NCBI RefSeq assembly: GCF_039839275.1
Contig: NZ_JBDOQP010000001.1
Location: 1,302,001 to 1,366,000 of the forward strand
Length of the DNA: 64,000 bases
Direction of reading: 5' to 3'
DNA from: Aerobium sp039839275
GTDB taxonomy: Bacteria > Pseudomonadota > Alphaproteobacteria > Rhizobiales > Rhizobiaceae
Positions 53,538-62,479 of this stretch are shown one piece after another. Within the stretch, counting starts at the first letter, position 1. Every line of letters starts with the position of its first letter. The position numbers and the translations under genes are program-made. The notes beneath the pieces were generated by a model. It did not search any database and was not told the origin of the DNA. It saw nothing but the letters and a program-made list of their open reading frames with translations.

Positions 53538-56452
53538 CAGAGCTCCTCCTCGATCTTGGCGGCCTCGACCGCACGGACCCGATGGCTGCGTACGGACTGA
53601 TGCGCCAGCGCGATCAGGATGAGGACGGTTGCTCCCACGACGAGCGAGAAGACGCCAAGGTCAAAGAGCAGCGCCGTCGCGGCCGGCATCTTGGCGATGA
53701 ACGGGATCTCGACATACTGGAAATAGGAGGTGAGGAACGGAAAGCCGAACAGCCACGACCCCATGCCGGTAAATGCCGCGGTGAGCAGCCCGAAGCCGAT
53801 CCATTTCACGGGAAGAATGCGAAGCCTGTCCTCGACCCAGCGCGCACCGCCAGCAAGATATTGCAGCAGGAATCCGATGGCCATGGCGATGCCGGCCGCA
53901 AATCCGCCGCCAGGCAGATCGTGGCCGCGCAGGAACAGGTAGGCGGCGACAACGATCGTCACCGGGAACATCCATTGCATGATCACCGACGGGACCAGCA
54001 GGTAGTCGCGTACGGTGGTGCCCGGGTCGCGGTCATCCGTGGCGGCATCGTAGGCATTCTGGATGCGCTGCTGCTCCGGAACGTCGACGCTGTCGGCGGC
54101 AGGACGGAAACGCCTGAGCAGTGCGAACACTGTGAGAGCGACGATGCCGAGCACCGCGATCTCCCCGAACGTGTCGAAGCCACGGAAATCAACGAGGATG
54201 ACGTTGACGACATTGGTGCCGCCGCCCTCGGTATAAGCGTTGAGAAGGAAGAAATCGGCGATCGTGTCGGGAACCGGCATCGTCATCAGCGTGTAGGAAA
54301 GGACGGCCATCCCGCCCCCGCACAGGACGGCCAGGGTGAAATCGCGATGCCGGCGCATGCGCGCCGGCGCCTTGATCGAGTTGTCGACCTCTTCGAGACG
54401 CTTTGGCAGCCAGCGGAGCCCCAGAAGAATCAGTACCGTCGTGACGATCTCGACGAGCAGTTGCGTCACCGCAAGGTCCGGTGCGGAGAACCACACGAAG
54501 GTGATGCAGGTGACGATGCCTGCCCCTCCCAACAGAACCAGAGCCGCCAGGCGGTGATATTTCGCCTGATGTGCCGCGCCCAGGGCGCAGATGATCCCGA
54601 CCAGCCAGATCGCCGCAAAGACCGGATCGACGCCCGCAAGGGTCGGTATCGGAGGCGTGAACCCGGCGCGGAAAAGCGGCCAGAGACCGGCAAGAAACGC
54701 GAGAAAGACAACAAGCCGCAATTGCGGCTGCAGCCGGCGCGTCCCAAGATTGGCCTCCACCCAGCGCGCCACGCGCCAGGATAGTGTCACCAGTATCCGT
54801 TCGAAGATGCGCTGCCCCTTCAGATTGCGCAGAAACGGCGTGCCGTCCTCGCACGTCGCGAGGTATCGCCTCAAAGCAAGATAGAGCACGACACCGCCGA
54901 CGAGCGCGGCGATACTCATGATCAATGGCAGGTTCACGCCATGCCATACCGCGAGGCTGTATTCCGGCGTCCGGTCTCCCAGGACAGCTACCACCGCCGC
55001 ATGCAGATACGGGCCAACCGTCACGCTCGGGATGATGCCGACGATGAGGCAGATCAGCACCAGGAGTTCGATCGGCAGTCGCATCCAGTGCGGCGGCTCA
55101 TGCGGTACACGGGGCAGATCGACCGGCTTCGGACCGAAGAACACGGTGTGAATGAAACGAAGCGAATATGCCACCGCCAAGACACCAGCGACGGTCGCCA
55201 CGTGCGGGGCGATACCGTCCAGCCACAGATGCGAATGCTCCTCCAGCGCTTCGGCGAAAAACATCTCCTTGGACAGGAATCCGTTCAGAAGCGGCACACC
55301 CGCCATTGAGGCGCTCGCCACCATGGCGAGCGTGGCGGTGATCGGCAGGTAGGTGATGAGGCCGGAAAGCCTGCGCATGTCGCGGGTGCCGGCCTCGTGG
55401 TCGATAATGCCGGCGGCCATGAACAGCGATGCCTTGAAGGTCGCGTGGTTCATCATGTGAAAGATGGCGGCAACCGCGGCAAGCGGGCTGCCGAAGCTCA
55501 GCAGCGTGGTGATGAGGCCGAGATGGCTGATGGTCGAATAGGCCAGCAGACCTTTCAGGTCCTGCTGGAAAATCGCGAAGAAGGCCCCCAGCAACAGCGT
55601 CGACATGCCAGCAGCGCCGAGGATGACGAACCATTCCTCGGTACCGGACAGGACCGGCCAGAACCGTGCCAGCAGGAATACGCCAGCCTTCACCATCGTG
55701 GCCGAATGCAGGTAGGCCGATACAGGCGTCGGCGCCGCCATCGCGTTGGGCAGCCAGAAGTGAAACGGAAACTGGGCGCTCTTTGTGAGTGCCCCCATAA
55801 GGATTAGTAGCAGTGCCGGCAGGTAAAGGTCGTGGTTGCGTATCGCGTCGCCTGACGCGAGCACCACGTCGAGGTCATAGCTGCCGACGATGTGGCCGAT
55901 CAGCACGAGCCCGACCAGCAGGCAAAGGCCGCCGGCGCCGGTGATCGTCAATGCCATGCGAGCACCGTCGCGCGCGGCCTGGTTGTGGTGCCAGTAGCCG
56001 ATGAGCAGGAAGGAGAAGATGCTGGTCAATTCCCAGAAGATCGCCAGCACGATCAGGTTGCCCGAGATCACCAGTCCCTGCATAGCGCCCATGAACGCAA
56101 GAAGGAACGAGAAGAATCGCGGCACTGGATCCTTCGGCGACATGTAGTATCGGGCATAGACCACGACGAGGAAGCCGATGCCGGTTATCAGCATCGAGAA
56201 CATCCAGGCGAAACCGTCCATCCGCAGCGTGAAGCTCAGGCCCAGCTCGGGCACCCAGTCGACAGCACGCCGCACCACTTCCCCGTCCTTGACCTGTGGA
56301 AACAGAGAGACCGTGATCGCGAAGGCGACGATGGTCACCGCGCCCGATAGCCATGCCTCAGAATTGCGTGCGTCCCCCGGCAGCATCGCTGCCAGAACGC
56401 TGCCCATGAAAGGCAGCAAAATCAGAAGCAGAAGCAGGTTCGAATCGGTCAT
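53537..56452 (-). CDS. mrpAB: Fused Mrp cation/proton antiporter subunits A and B
   Basis: This 971-aa protein combines MrpA and MrpB. The NuoL-like MrpA body has FWELTSIFSFLLIGYWHHN, FPFHFWLPNAMAAPTPVSAY and the MrpA C-domain LAVTQLLVEIVTTVLILLGL near residue 660. The last 150 or so residues are the MnhB domain (LFLRGHDLPGGGFAAGIAMA and FDLGVFSLVVGATVLIL). The A-B fusion defines group 2 Mrp systems such as rhizobial Pha1, needed for K+/pH adaptation in Sinorhizobium. It heads the operon mrpAB-C-D-E-F-G. Confidence 0.95.
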   Translation of the reverse strand: MTDSNLLLLLILLPFMGSVLAAMLPGDARNSEAWLSGAVTIVAFAITVSLFPQVKDGEVVRRAVDWVPELGLSFTLRMDGFAWMFSMLITGIGFLVVVYARYYMSPKDPVPRFFSFLLAFMGAMQGLVISGNLIVLAIFWELTSIFSFLLIGYWHHNQAARDGARMALTITGAGGLCLLVGLVLIGHIVGSYDLDVVLASGDAIRNHDLYLPALLLILMGALTKSAQFPFHFWLPNAMAAPTPVSAYLHSATMVKAGVFLLARFWPVLSGTEEWFVILGAAGMSTLLLGAFFAIFQQDLKGLLAYSTISHLGLITTLLSFGSPLAAVAAIFHMMNHATFKASLFMAAGIIDHEAGTRDMRRLSGLITYLPITATLAMVASASMAGVPLLNGFLSKEMFFAEALEEHSHLWLDGIAPHVATVAGVLAVAYSLRFIHTVFFGPKPVDLPRVPHEPPHWMRLPIELLVLICLIVGIIPSVTVGPYLHAAVVAVLGDRTPEYSLAVWHGVNLPLIMSIAALVGGVVLYLALRRYLATCEDGTPFLRNLKGQRIFERILVTLSWRVARWVEANLGTRRLQPQLRLVVFLAFLAGLWPLFRAGFTPPIPTLAGVDPVFAAIWLVGIICALGAAHQAKYHRLAALVLLGGAGIVTCITFVWFSAPDLAVTQLLVEIVTTVLILLGLRWLPKRLEEVDNSIKAPARMRRHRDFTLAVLCGGGMAVLSYTLMTMPVPDTIADFFLLNAYTEGGGTNVVNVILVDFRGFDTFGEIAVLGIVALTVFALLRRFRPAADSVDVPEQQRIQNAYDAATDDRDPGTTVRDYLLVPSVIMQWMFPVTIVVAAYLFLRGHDLPGGGFAAGIAMAIGFLLQYLAGGARWVEDRLRILPVKWIGFGLLTAAFTGMGSWLFGFPFLTSYFQYVEIPFIAKMPAATALLFDLGVFSLVVGATVLILIALAHQSVRSHRVRAVEAAKIEEEL

Positions 56453-56601
56453 TGACTAGGGCGCTGGATCGAATCGGCAATGCCGGACAAACCGGCGACT
56501 CACAGTTGAAAAGCAACATCGGAGGCACCCGCGTCAACCCGGGAATTGCGCATAGCGGCTATGTGTTGCAGGACGCGCGTGCTCGCCCGCCGATGAAGCC
56601 G

Positions 56602-57792
56602 TCACGGCTGCGCGGAACGGCGCTGATCGACGGTTTGCGAGAGGTCGGGATGGACCGGCTGCACCGGCGCGGCCATCTCCTCGTTGGTGTTCATTTCATG
56701 CAGCCATTCGCGCCAGATTGCGACCAGCAGCGCCATCAGCACCGGCCCGATGAACAGGCCGAGGAACCCCATCGTCTTGACGCCGCCGATGAGGCCGAAA
56801 AACGTCGGCAGGAAGGGCAGCTTGATGGGCCCGCCCACCAGCTTGGGGCGCAGGGTCTTGTCGACGACGAACAGCTCGGTTGCTCCCCAGGCGAACAGCG
56901 CGAACCCGGCCACCGGCGAGCCGGAGGCGACAAGATAGATGGAAACGAGCGTGAAGGTCAGCGGCGCGCCGCCGGGAACCAGTGCCATGACGCCCGTTAT
57001 GACGCCGAGCGTCACGGGCGACGGCACGCCGGCGATCCAGTAGGCGACGCCCAGGACGATGCCTTCGCCGATCGCGATCAGGGTCATGCCCATCACGGTC
57101 GAGCTTATGGTCGCGGGAACAACGCGCGAGATACGGCCCCATCGCATCGGCAATATCCGCTCGCCCAACGTGTCGACCTGGGCCACGAACGATTCTCCGT
57201 CCTTGTAGACGAAGAACAGCGCGATCATCATGAACAGCAAGTTCAGCAGCAGATCGAACAGGCCGCTGCCTGCCGCAAGTACACCGCGATAGATGCTTCC
57301 GATGTTGGCGCCGCTGATGATCTGCACAAGTTCACCGATTGCACCGGGATGGCCGATGTAGCGGTACCACTGATCGTCGATCCATTGGCCGATGCCGGGC
57401 AGTGTCGCCATCCACTCCGGCGTGGCCGAACCCACGCGGTTGGTTGCGACCGCCCAGTTGAACCAGATCCCGATCTCGCTGATCGTGTAACTGATCGCCA
57501 TGACGATCGGCACCACCAGGAACGTCAGGATGAGGAGGATCGCAACCGTCGCGGCCATGGCTCGATTGCCGCCGCAGCGCCGGAGGATATCGCGATAGAT
57601 CGGCCAACTTGCAAAACCGATCACCAGGGCCGCCAGGATCGGAACGAGGAAGCCGTGGAAGAAATAAACTCCGGCCGCGAGCACGAACACCAGCATCCAT
57701 CGCGCCAGCGAAATCGGCGGTATCAGCCCGATGCGGTTGGAGGCCGCTGTTCCGAGCCAGCGGGGCTCATGGGGCATTTCATTCGGCTTCAT
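56602..57792 (-). CDS. AI-2E family transporter (PerM-like)
   Basis: This 396-aa protein has about eight membrane segments and the AI-2E transporter family pattern. It has an N-terminal helix pair (WMLVFVLAAGVYFFHGFLVP) and a periplasmic middle. The C-terminal conserved ALVPGGAPLTFTLVSIYLV and LRPKLVGGPIKLPFLPTFFG complete the family set. Members include the autoinducer-2 exporter TqsA and Na+/H+ or Na+/Li+ antiporters, so substrate is open; lying upstream of the Mrp operon slightly favours ion exchange. The gap to mrpAB is 149 bases. Confidence 0.9.
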   Translation of the reverse strand: MKPNEMPHEPRWLGTAASNRIGLIPPISLARWMLVFVLAAGVYFFHGFLVPILAALVIGFASWPIYRDILRRCGGNRAMAATVAILLILTFLVVPIVMAISYTISEIGIWFNWAVATNRVGSATPEWMATLPGIGQWIDDQWYRYIGHPGAIGELVQIISGANIGSIYRGVLAAGSGLFDLLLNLLFMMIALFFVYKDGESFVAQVDTLGERILPMRWGRISRVVPATISSTVMGMTLIAIGEGIVLGVAYWIAGVPSPVTLGVITGVMALVPGGAPLTFTLVSIYLVASGSPVAGFALFAWGATELFVVDKTLRPKLVGGPIKLPFLPTFFGLIGGVKTMGFLGLFIGPVLMALLVAIWREWLHEMNTNEEMAAPVQPVHPDLSQTVDQRRSAQP

Positions 57793-58125
57793 GCTTCAGG
57801 ACTCATTGGCGATCGACCTTGAAACCACCCGTTCAACTGATCCATCTCCGGCCGACCAGCCTGCAGGATCATTGTGTTGCATTGCCGCGCGACCCTGGTC
57901 AAGCGCCTCGTCCAATCCCTCGCCGCCCGACGCCGCGTCGATGCAGTGCGACGCTACTGGAACCGATGAATGTCAAACCGCGTTTTGTGCAGCAGGCCGC
58001 AGGCATGCGGCTCCGGAGGGGGCTATGCTTGTCATCTCATATAGGTACGATGGCGCGTTCGGCCAGCCGCGCTCGCTTCTGGACGGCTGCATCCGTTCCG
58101 GGACTATCGGCAAAGGAGACACACA
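57793..58125. other. Divergent intergenic region between the AI-2E transporter and glsB
   Basis: These 333 bases contain an EcfG-type promoter at 57959-57984 reading towards glsB. The ribosome site of glsB, AAGGAGA, lies at about 58110-58116. I see no gene or stable hairpin in the remainder. Confidence 0.6.
57959..57984 (+). promoter_or_regulatory. EcfG-type general stress promoter of glsB
   Basis: GGAAC at 57959-57963 and CGTT at 57981-57984 are separated by 17 bases, matching the EcfG consensus exactly. The site lies 141 bases before the glsB start, giving a long leader. Small membrane stress proteins of the GlsB/YeaQ type are common members of general stress regulons. Confidence 0.7.
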
Positions 58126-58380
58126 ATGGAAGACGCAGGGGTAGGCTGGATTGCTGCAATCGTCATCGGCGGCATCGCAGGCTGGTTGGCGAAGCAGTTC
58201 ATGAACACCGACACCGGCCTGTTTCTAAATATCGTCTTGGGAATCGTCGGTGCCGCGGTCGCAAGCGCCCTTTTGGGGCTGCTTGGCGTCAGCTTCGGCG
58301 GCTGGCTCGGATATCTCGTCGCCGGCTTCATCGGCGCGTGCATCCTCATCGCCATCGCGCGAGCAGTTAGGCCCGGCTGA
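58126..58380 (+). CDS. GlsB/YeaQ/YmgE-family small membrane stress protein
   Basis: This 84-aa protein is almost wholly three hydrophobic segments rich in glycine (WIAAIVIGGIAGWLAKQFM, LFLNIVLGIVGAAVASALL and LGYLVAGFIGACILIAIARA). It is the 'transglycosylase-associated protein' family, whose members are induced by stress and whose function is not settled. AAGGAGA lies about ten bases before the ATG. A convergent gap with a strong hairpin separates it from comEC. Confidence 0.93.
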   Translation: MEDAGVGWIAAIVIGGIAGWLAKQFMNTDTGLFLNIVLGIVGAAVASALLGLLGVSFGGWLGYLVAGFIGACILIAIARAVRPG

Positions 58381-58398
58381 CATCGTATCAGTAAGGTC

Positions 58399-58420
58399 GG
58401 GGCGGACCCGCGTCCGCCCC
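58399..58420. terminator. GC-rich hairpin between convergent glsB and comEC
   Basis: GGGGCGGA (58399-58406) and TCCGCCCC (58413-58420) form a perfect eight-pair stem with a CCCGCG loop. It lies in the 47-base gap between two convergent stops and can act in either direction. There is no T-run on either side, so it is not a classical intrinsic terminator, but could stall polymerase or protect 3' ends. Confidence 0.55.
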
Positions 58421-58427
58421 CTCACGC

Positions 58428-60773
58428 CTAATCGTCGGCGCGCTTGTAAGGCGCAAGTCCCCTCGCCGCCCGTGAATAGCGCCGGTGATCATGCCAGGGC
58501 CGGAACGGCTCCGCGATGGAAAAGCGCGGCGCGTCAATCAAACCAGAGCCAGATCCGCCAGATTCCGACAACGTCACTTCCGCGCTGCCTTGTCTGGCGA
58601 GGTCCCGCTTCGTCAAAACCTTCGCCCTTCCGCCACATCTGTAGCGCGCCGTGGCGTCGTCGAGAATGATGACGCTGGCATATGCGCATGCCTGGGCGGC
58701 AGCCACTTTGTCCTGCGTATAGACCACGACGTGCCCGCGCTGACGCGCCAGGCAAAGGCGGTCGTCACAGATGAAGCCTGGATCCCTCGTTTCGGCGAAC
58801 GGATCGCCGTCGCGTGGTTTCAGTACATCGTTAGCGCTGAACGCCCGTTCCCAATTCTCGAGTACGAATGCGCGCGGCCGATCGACGTTGACCGCGATGC
58901 GTCCATCGGAAAGACGGACCGCGACGAGACGACCGTCTTCCGCGACGAACATGTCGGGAAGGTCCCGCGTGACCAGAGTGAAAATTCCTGCGACCAGCAG
59001 CGGTACCGCCGCCCATCGAAGGCGTGTTCCCGACATGGTCAGGATCGCCAAAGCGGCCGTAAGCAGCAGGACCGCGTAGAGCGGGATCGCGCCGGTGGCG
59101 TCGAACGCGGAGCGGTCGGCCAGCCAGAATGCGATCCTGTTCATGGCGGCGATGCCCATGCCCATGATTTGCAGCGGCGGTCCATCCAGCCCGAGCGGCA
59201 TCAGCAGCGAGGCGAGCACTGCCATCGGCATCACCAGCACCGAAACGAATGGCATTGCTGCCAGATTGGCCAGCAGACCCAGAGGAGATACCTGCTGGAA
59301 GTGCCATGCCGTGAAAAGTGCCGTCGCGGCGCCTGCGACAACGGATGTCATCGACAACCCGCCGCCATATTTCATCATGGCGGCCATCGTTCCGATCACC
59401 GGACCCCGCGCCGCAGGTGCAGACCTGACGCGACCCGCCCGATATTGGGTCCAGGCCGCATAGGCCGCAACCAGCGCTGCGGTTGCCGCGAACGACATCT
59501 GGAAGCTCGGTCCGATCACCTCGTGCGGTGCCATCAGCAATATGATGATCGCGCTGATCGCCAGGTTGCGCATGGTCAACGCCGCGCGATCGAAAAGCAC
59601 CGCAAGGAGCATGACGCCGAGCATCATGAAGCTGCGCTGCGCTGCGATGTCCGCGCCCGAGATGAAGAGATAAAACGCCGTCGCGGCAAGCGCGGCCGCC
59701 GCGGCGAATTTCTTCACCGGCCAGCGTGATGAGAATGTTGGCGTCAGCGCGAAGCCGATCCTCAGCACCACCATCACGGTGCCGCCAACCAGCGCCATGT
59801 GCAGCCCTGAGATCGAGATTACGTGATAGAGGCCGACAATACGCAGCGCTTCGTTGATCTCTTCGGGAATTCCGGCGCGCACGCCGGTAATCAGCGCCGC
59901 CGCGATCGCGCCTTCAGGGCCGCCGATCTCTCCCGAGATGCGCTCGGCCATGCGCAGCCGCCAGTCTTCGACGCTGGCCCGCAGCCTGTCGCTGATGTCG
60001 GGCGGTGGTGATTCCCCGCTTCGTTCGGGGTTCGAGTAGAAGAAACCGACCGCGCCGATGCCATTGAAGTAGCTGTAGAAGGCAAAGTCGTAGCTTTGGG
60101 GGCGCACCGGTCCGGAGGCCGGCATCAACCGCACTACGCCTTCCACGGTTTCGCCCGGCCGCAGCCCCTCGGGAACCGCCCGGGCGCTGGCGCGCACCCG
60201 ATCGGGTGCGTAGCGCAGCGTCGGGCGCTGTGTTGCGACCACGTCCATGGTGAGGCGCACCCGGCCTGTCGCCTGGTGTTCGATCTGGACCACGCGGCCA
60301 GTCAGTCGCGTGGTGACTTCGGAACCGAGCATCGGCGTGTCGATGCGCCAGGTCTCGAGCTTTGCCGCGACCATTCCTGCGATCGTGAACAGCAGCGCCA
60401 GGAGCCCCGCCTTCAGCGCCGGGCGAGCATGCGCGGCGAGCGACAGCACACCGACCACCAAAGCCGAAAGCAATAGCGGCGTGAACGCGGGTTCCGACGT
60501 CAGCGAGAAATAGACCAGCGCGCCAAGAGCGAGAAACACGGGTACGAACAGGAACAGCGCGCCGTGGTCCCGTTCGCTCTCGAAGGCCTGGACGACCGTG
60601 CTGGATAGGCGCGCAAGGACGGTCCCAGGGTGAAATCCAGCGCTTGCCGGAAGTGTCGAGGCGGGCGCGTCACGTTGCACCGGAAGTTGCTCGGCGCGGT
60701 CGGCCGGGGTCGTGCGTGAGGAGGCGCCAAAGTGCAGGCGCTCGTCGGCAGACTTCTCCTCCGTCAAGCTCAC
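58428..60773 (-). CDS. comEC: ComEC/Rec2-family DNA uptake channel protein
   Basis: ComEC forms the inner-membrane channel for single-stranded DNA uptake. The 781-aa protein has an N-terminal membrane pair and DUF4131/OB-fold region, then the Competence domain with ALITGVRAGIPEEINEALR, GLYHVISISGLHMALVGGTV (ISGLH motif) and many helices to about residue 600. The C-terminal MBL-like region is short and lacks the HxHxDH zinc motif, so it looks degenerate, as in several rhizobial homologues. No other competence gene is in the window, so uptake is not proven. It is divergent from gltX across 114 bases. Confidence 0.9.
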   Translation of the reverse strand: MSLTEEKSADERLHFGASSRTTPADRAEQLPVQRDAPASTLPASAGFHPGTVLARLSSTVVQAFESERDHGALFLFVPVFLALGALVYFSLTSEPAFTPLLLSALVVGVLSLAAHARPALKAGLLALLFTIAGMVAAKLETWRIDTPMLGSEVTTRLTGRVVQIEHQATGRVRLTMDVVATQRPTLRYAPDRVRASARAVPEGLRPGETVEGVVRLMPASGPVRPQSYDFAFYSYFNGIGAVGFFYSNPERSGESPPPDISDRLRASVEDWRLRMAERISGEIGGPEGAIAAALITGVRAGIPEEINEALRIVGLYHVISISGLHMALVGGTVMVVLRIGFALTPTFSSRWPVKKFAAAAALAATAFYLFISGADIAAQRSFMMLGVMLLAVLFDRAALTMRNLAISAIIILLMAPHEVIGPSFQMSFAATAALVAAYAAWTQYRAGRVRSAPAARGPVIGTMAAMMKYGGGLSMTSVVAGAATALFTAWHFQQVSPLGLLANLAAMPFVSVLVMPMAVLASLLMPLGLDGPPLQIMGMGIAAMNRIAFWLADRSAFDATGAIPLYAVLLLTAALAILTMSGTRLRWAAVPLLVAGIFTLVTRDLPDMFVAEDGRLVAVRLSDGRIAVNVDRPRAFVLENWERAFSANDVLKPRDGDPFAETRDPGFICDDRLCLARQRGHVVVYTQDKVAAAQACAYASVIILDDATARYRCGGRAKVLTKRDLARQGSAEVTLSESGGSGSGLIDAPRFSIAEPFRPWHDHRRYSRAARGLAPYKRADD

Positions 60774-60887
60774 GCCGCGCTCCCCTGCCCGGTATCTGCT
60801 TGCACGTCCAAGTCTCTATGCTACATGAGCGCCAGCAAAAGACCACAGGGCCATGCGAGCCCGCCTCCCCGTACCGAGGAAGATGAG

Positions 60888-62312
60888 ATGTCCGACAAGG
60901 TCGTAACCCGTTTTGCCCCCTCGCCCACCGGCTATCTGCACATAGGCGGCGCGCGCACGGCACTGTTCAACTGGCTCTATTCAAGGCACACCGGCGGCGA
61001 GATGCTGCTGCGTATCGAGGACACGGACCGCGAACGCTCGACCGACGCCGCCACTGCCGCGATCATGGACGGCCTGACGTGGCTTGGCCTGGAGTGGCAC
61101 GGAGAGCCCGTCTCGCAATATGCGCGCGCAGACCGCCATCGCGAGGTCGCGGAAGAACTCGTGCGCATGGGCAAGGCCTATCGTTGCTACGCGACGCAGC
61201 AGGAACTGGAGGAAATGCGCGAGACGGCGCGGGCGAACGGGCTGCCGCCGCGCTACGATGGCCGCTGGCGCGATCGCGACCCAGCCGAGGCACCGGAAGG
61301 CATCAAGCCGGCGATCCGCATCAAGGCGCCGCGCGAGGGCGAAACGCTTGTTCGCGACCGCGTGCAGGGCGATGTGCGCTTCCCCAACAAGGACCTCGAC
61401 GACTTCATCATCCTGCGATCGGACGGCAACCCGACCTACATGCATGCCGTCGTCGTTGACGACCATGACATGGGCGTCACGCATATCATCCGGGGCGACG
61501 ACCACCTGACGAACGCTGCACGGCAGACGATTATCTATCAGGCGATGGGCTGGGACGTGCCGGTCATGGCGCACATCCCTCTCATCCACGGGCCCGATGG
61601 CGCCAAGCTTTCGAAGCGTCACGGTGCACTCGGTGTAGAAGCCTATCGTGCGATGGGCTATCTGCCGGAAGCGCTGCGCAACTATCTCGCCCGTCTCGGC
61701 TGGAGCCATGGCGACGACGAGGTAATGAGCACCGACGACATGATCGCCTGGTTCGAGATCGAGGACGTCAACAAGGGTGCCGCCCGCTTCGACTTCGCCA
61801 AGCTGGAGGCGCTCAACGGCATTCACATGCGAAGCATGGATGACGCTGCCCTGCTCGACCGCTTCCTTGCGACACTGCCGTTCATCGAAACGCGCGGCCT
61901 GATCCCCGTCGAGCCGGATGCGCGCCAAAAGGCGATGCTGCTCGCCGCCCTGCCGGGCCTCAAGGAGCGCGCCAAGACGCTCGTGGAGCTGGCCGAGAGC
62001 GCGCAATATCTTTTCGTTTCGCGGCCGCTGCAGCTCGACGAGAAGGCGGCGCAGATTCTCGATGCGGACGCTCGCGCCACGATCGCCGCCATCGTTCCGG
62101 CGCTGGAAGCCCTGGACGAGTGGTCTGCGGCCTCAACCGAGGCTGCTGTGCGGGCATATGCCGAGCAGGCCGGTCTCAAGCTCGGTAAGGTCGCACAGCC
62201 GTTGCGGGCAGCCGCGACGGGCCGCTCGACCTCGCCCGGAGTGTTCGATGTGCTGGCAGTTCTGGGGCGTGAGGAAACGCTTGGCCGGCTACGCGATCAG
62301 CTCGCCGCGTGA
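60888..62312 (+). CDS. gltX: Glutamyl-tRNA synthetase
   Basis: The enzyme charges tRNA-Glu (and in alphaproteobacteria often tRNA-Gln for later amidation). The 474-aa protein has RFAPSPTGYLHIGGARTALF at the N-terminus (HIGH motif), IEDTDRERS, HIIRGDDHLTNAARQ and GAKLSKRHGALGV (KMSKS equivalent). The C-terminal anticodon domain ends SPGVFDVLAVLG. The start ATG 60888 follows GAGGA by seven bases; in-frame starts further upstream are unconserved. gltA follows 167 bases later. Confidence 0.97.
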   Translation: MSDKVVTRFAPSPTGYLHIGGARTALFNWLYSRHTGGEMLLRIEDTDRERSTDAATAAIMDGLTWLGLEWHGEPVSQYARADRHREVAEELVRMGKAYRCYATQQELEEMRETARANGLPPRYDGRWRDRDPAEAPEGIKPAIRIKAPREGETLVRDRVQGDVRFPNKDLDDFIILRSDGNPTYMHAVVVDDHDMGVTHIIRGDDHLTNAARQTIIYQAMGWDVPVMAHIPLIHGPDGAKLSKRHGALGVEAYRAMGYLPEALRNYLARLGWSHGDDEVMSTDDMIAWFEIEDVNKGAARFDFAKLEALNGIHMRSMDDAALLDRFLATLPFIETRGLIPVEPDARQKAMLLAALPGLKERAKTLVELAESAQYLFVSRPLQLDEKAAQILDADARATIAAIVPALEALDEWSAASTEAAVRAYAEQAGLKLGKVAQPLRAAATGRSTSPGVFDVLAVLGREETLGRLRDQLAA

Positions 62313-62403
62313 CGCCAACTGCGATCACCGTCTGTTTTGCGACGCAACAAAGTGGGCGTTCGATAGCTTGGCAGACCCCCTCAAATCGGATAGCAAGAGC
62401 GCG

Positions 62404-62420
62404 CAATCGGAGCGCGATTG
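62404..62420. repeat. Short inverted repeat upstream of gltA
   Basis: CAATCG (62404-62409) and CGATTG (62415-62420) are exact reverse complements with a five-base centre, 60 bases before the gltA start. It may be an operator or a small leader hairpin. The gap otherwise shows no clear promoter. Confidence 0.4.
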
Positions 62421-62479
62421 TTATGCGTCATTGCTGATCGGCATCGAGGGCGGGGCAACATAATTGAGAGGTGATTGTG

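Noticed and set aside
53582..57822. Long plus-strand open frames (about 400 and 456 codons) opposite mrpAB and the AI-2E transporter
   Set aside because: They are rich in Arg, His, Gln and Asp with no domain motif and lie antisense to clear membrane protein genes; GC-rich codon bias opens such frames.
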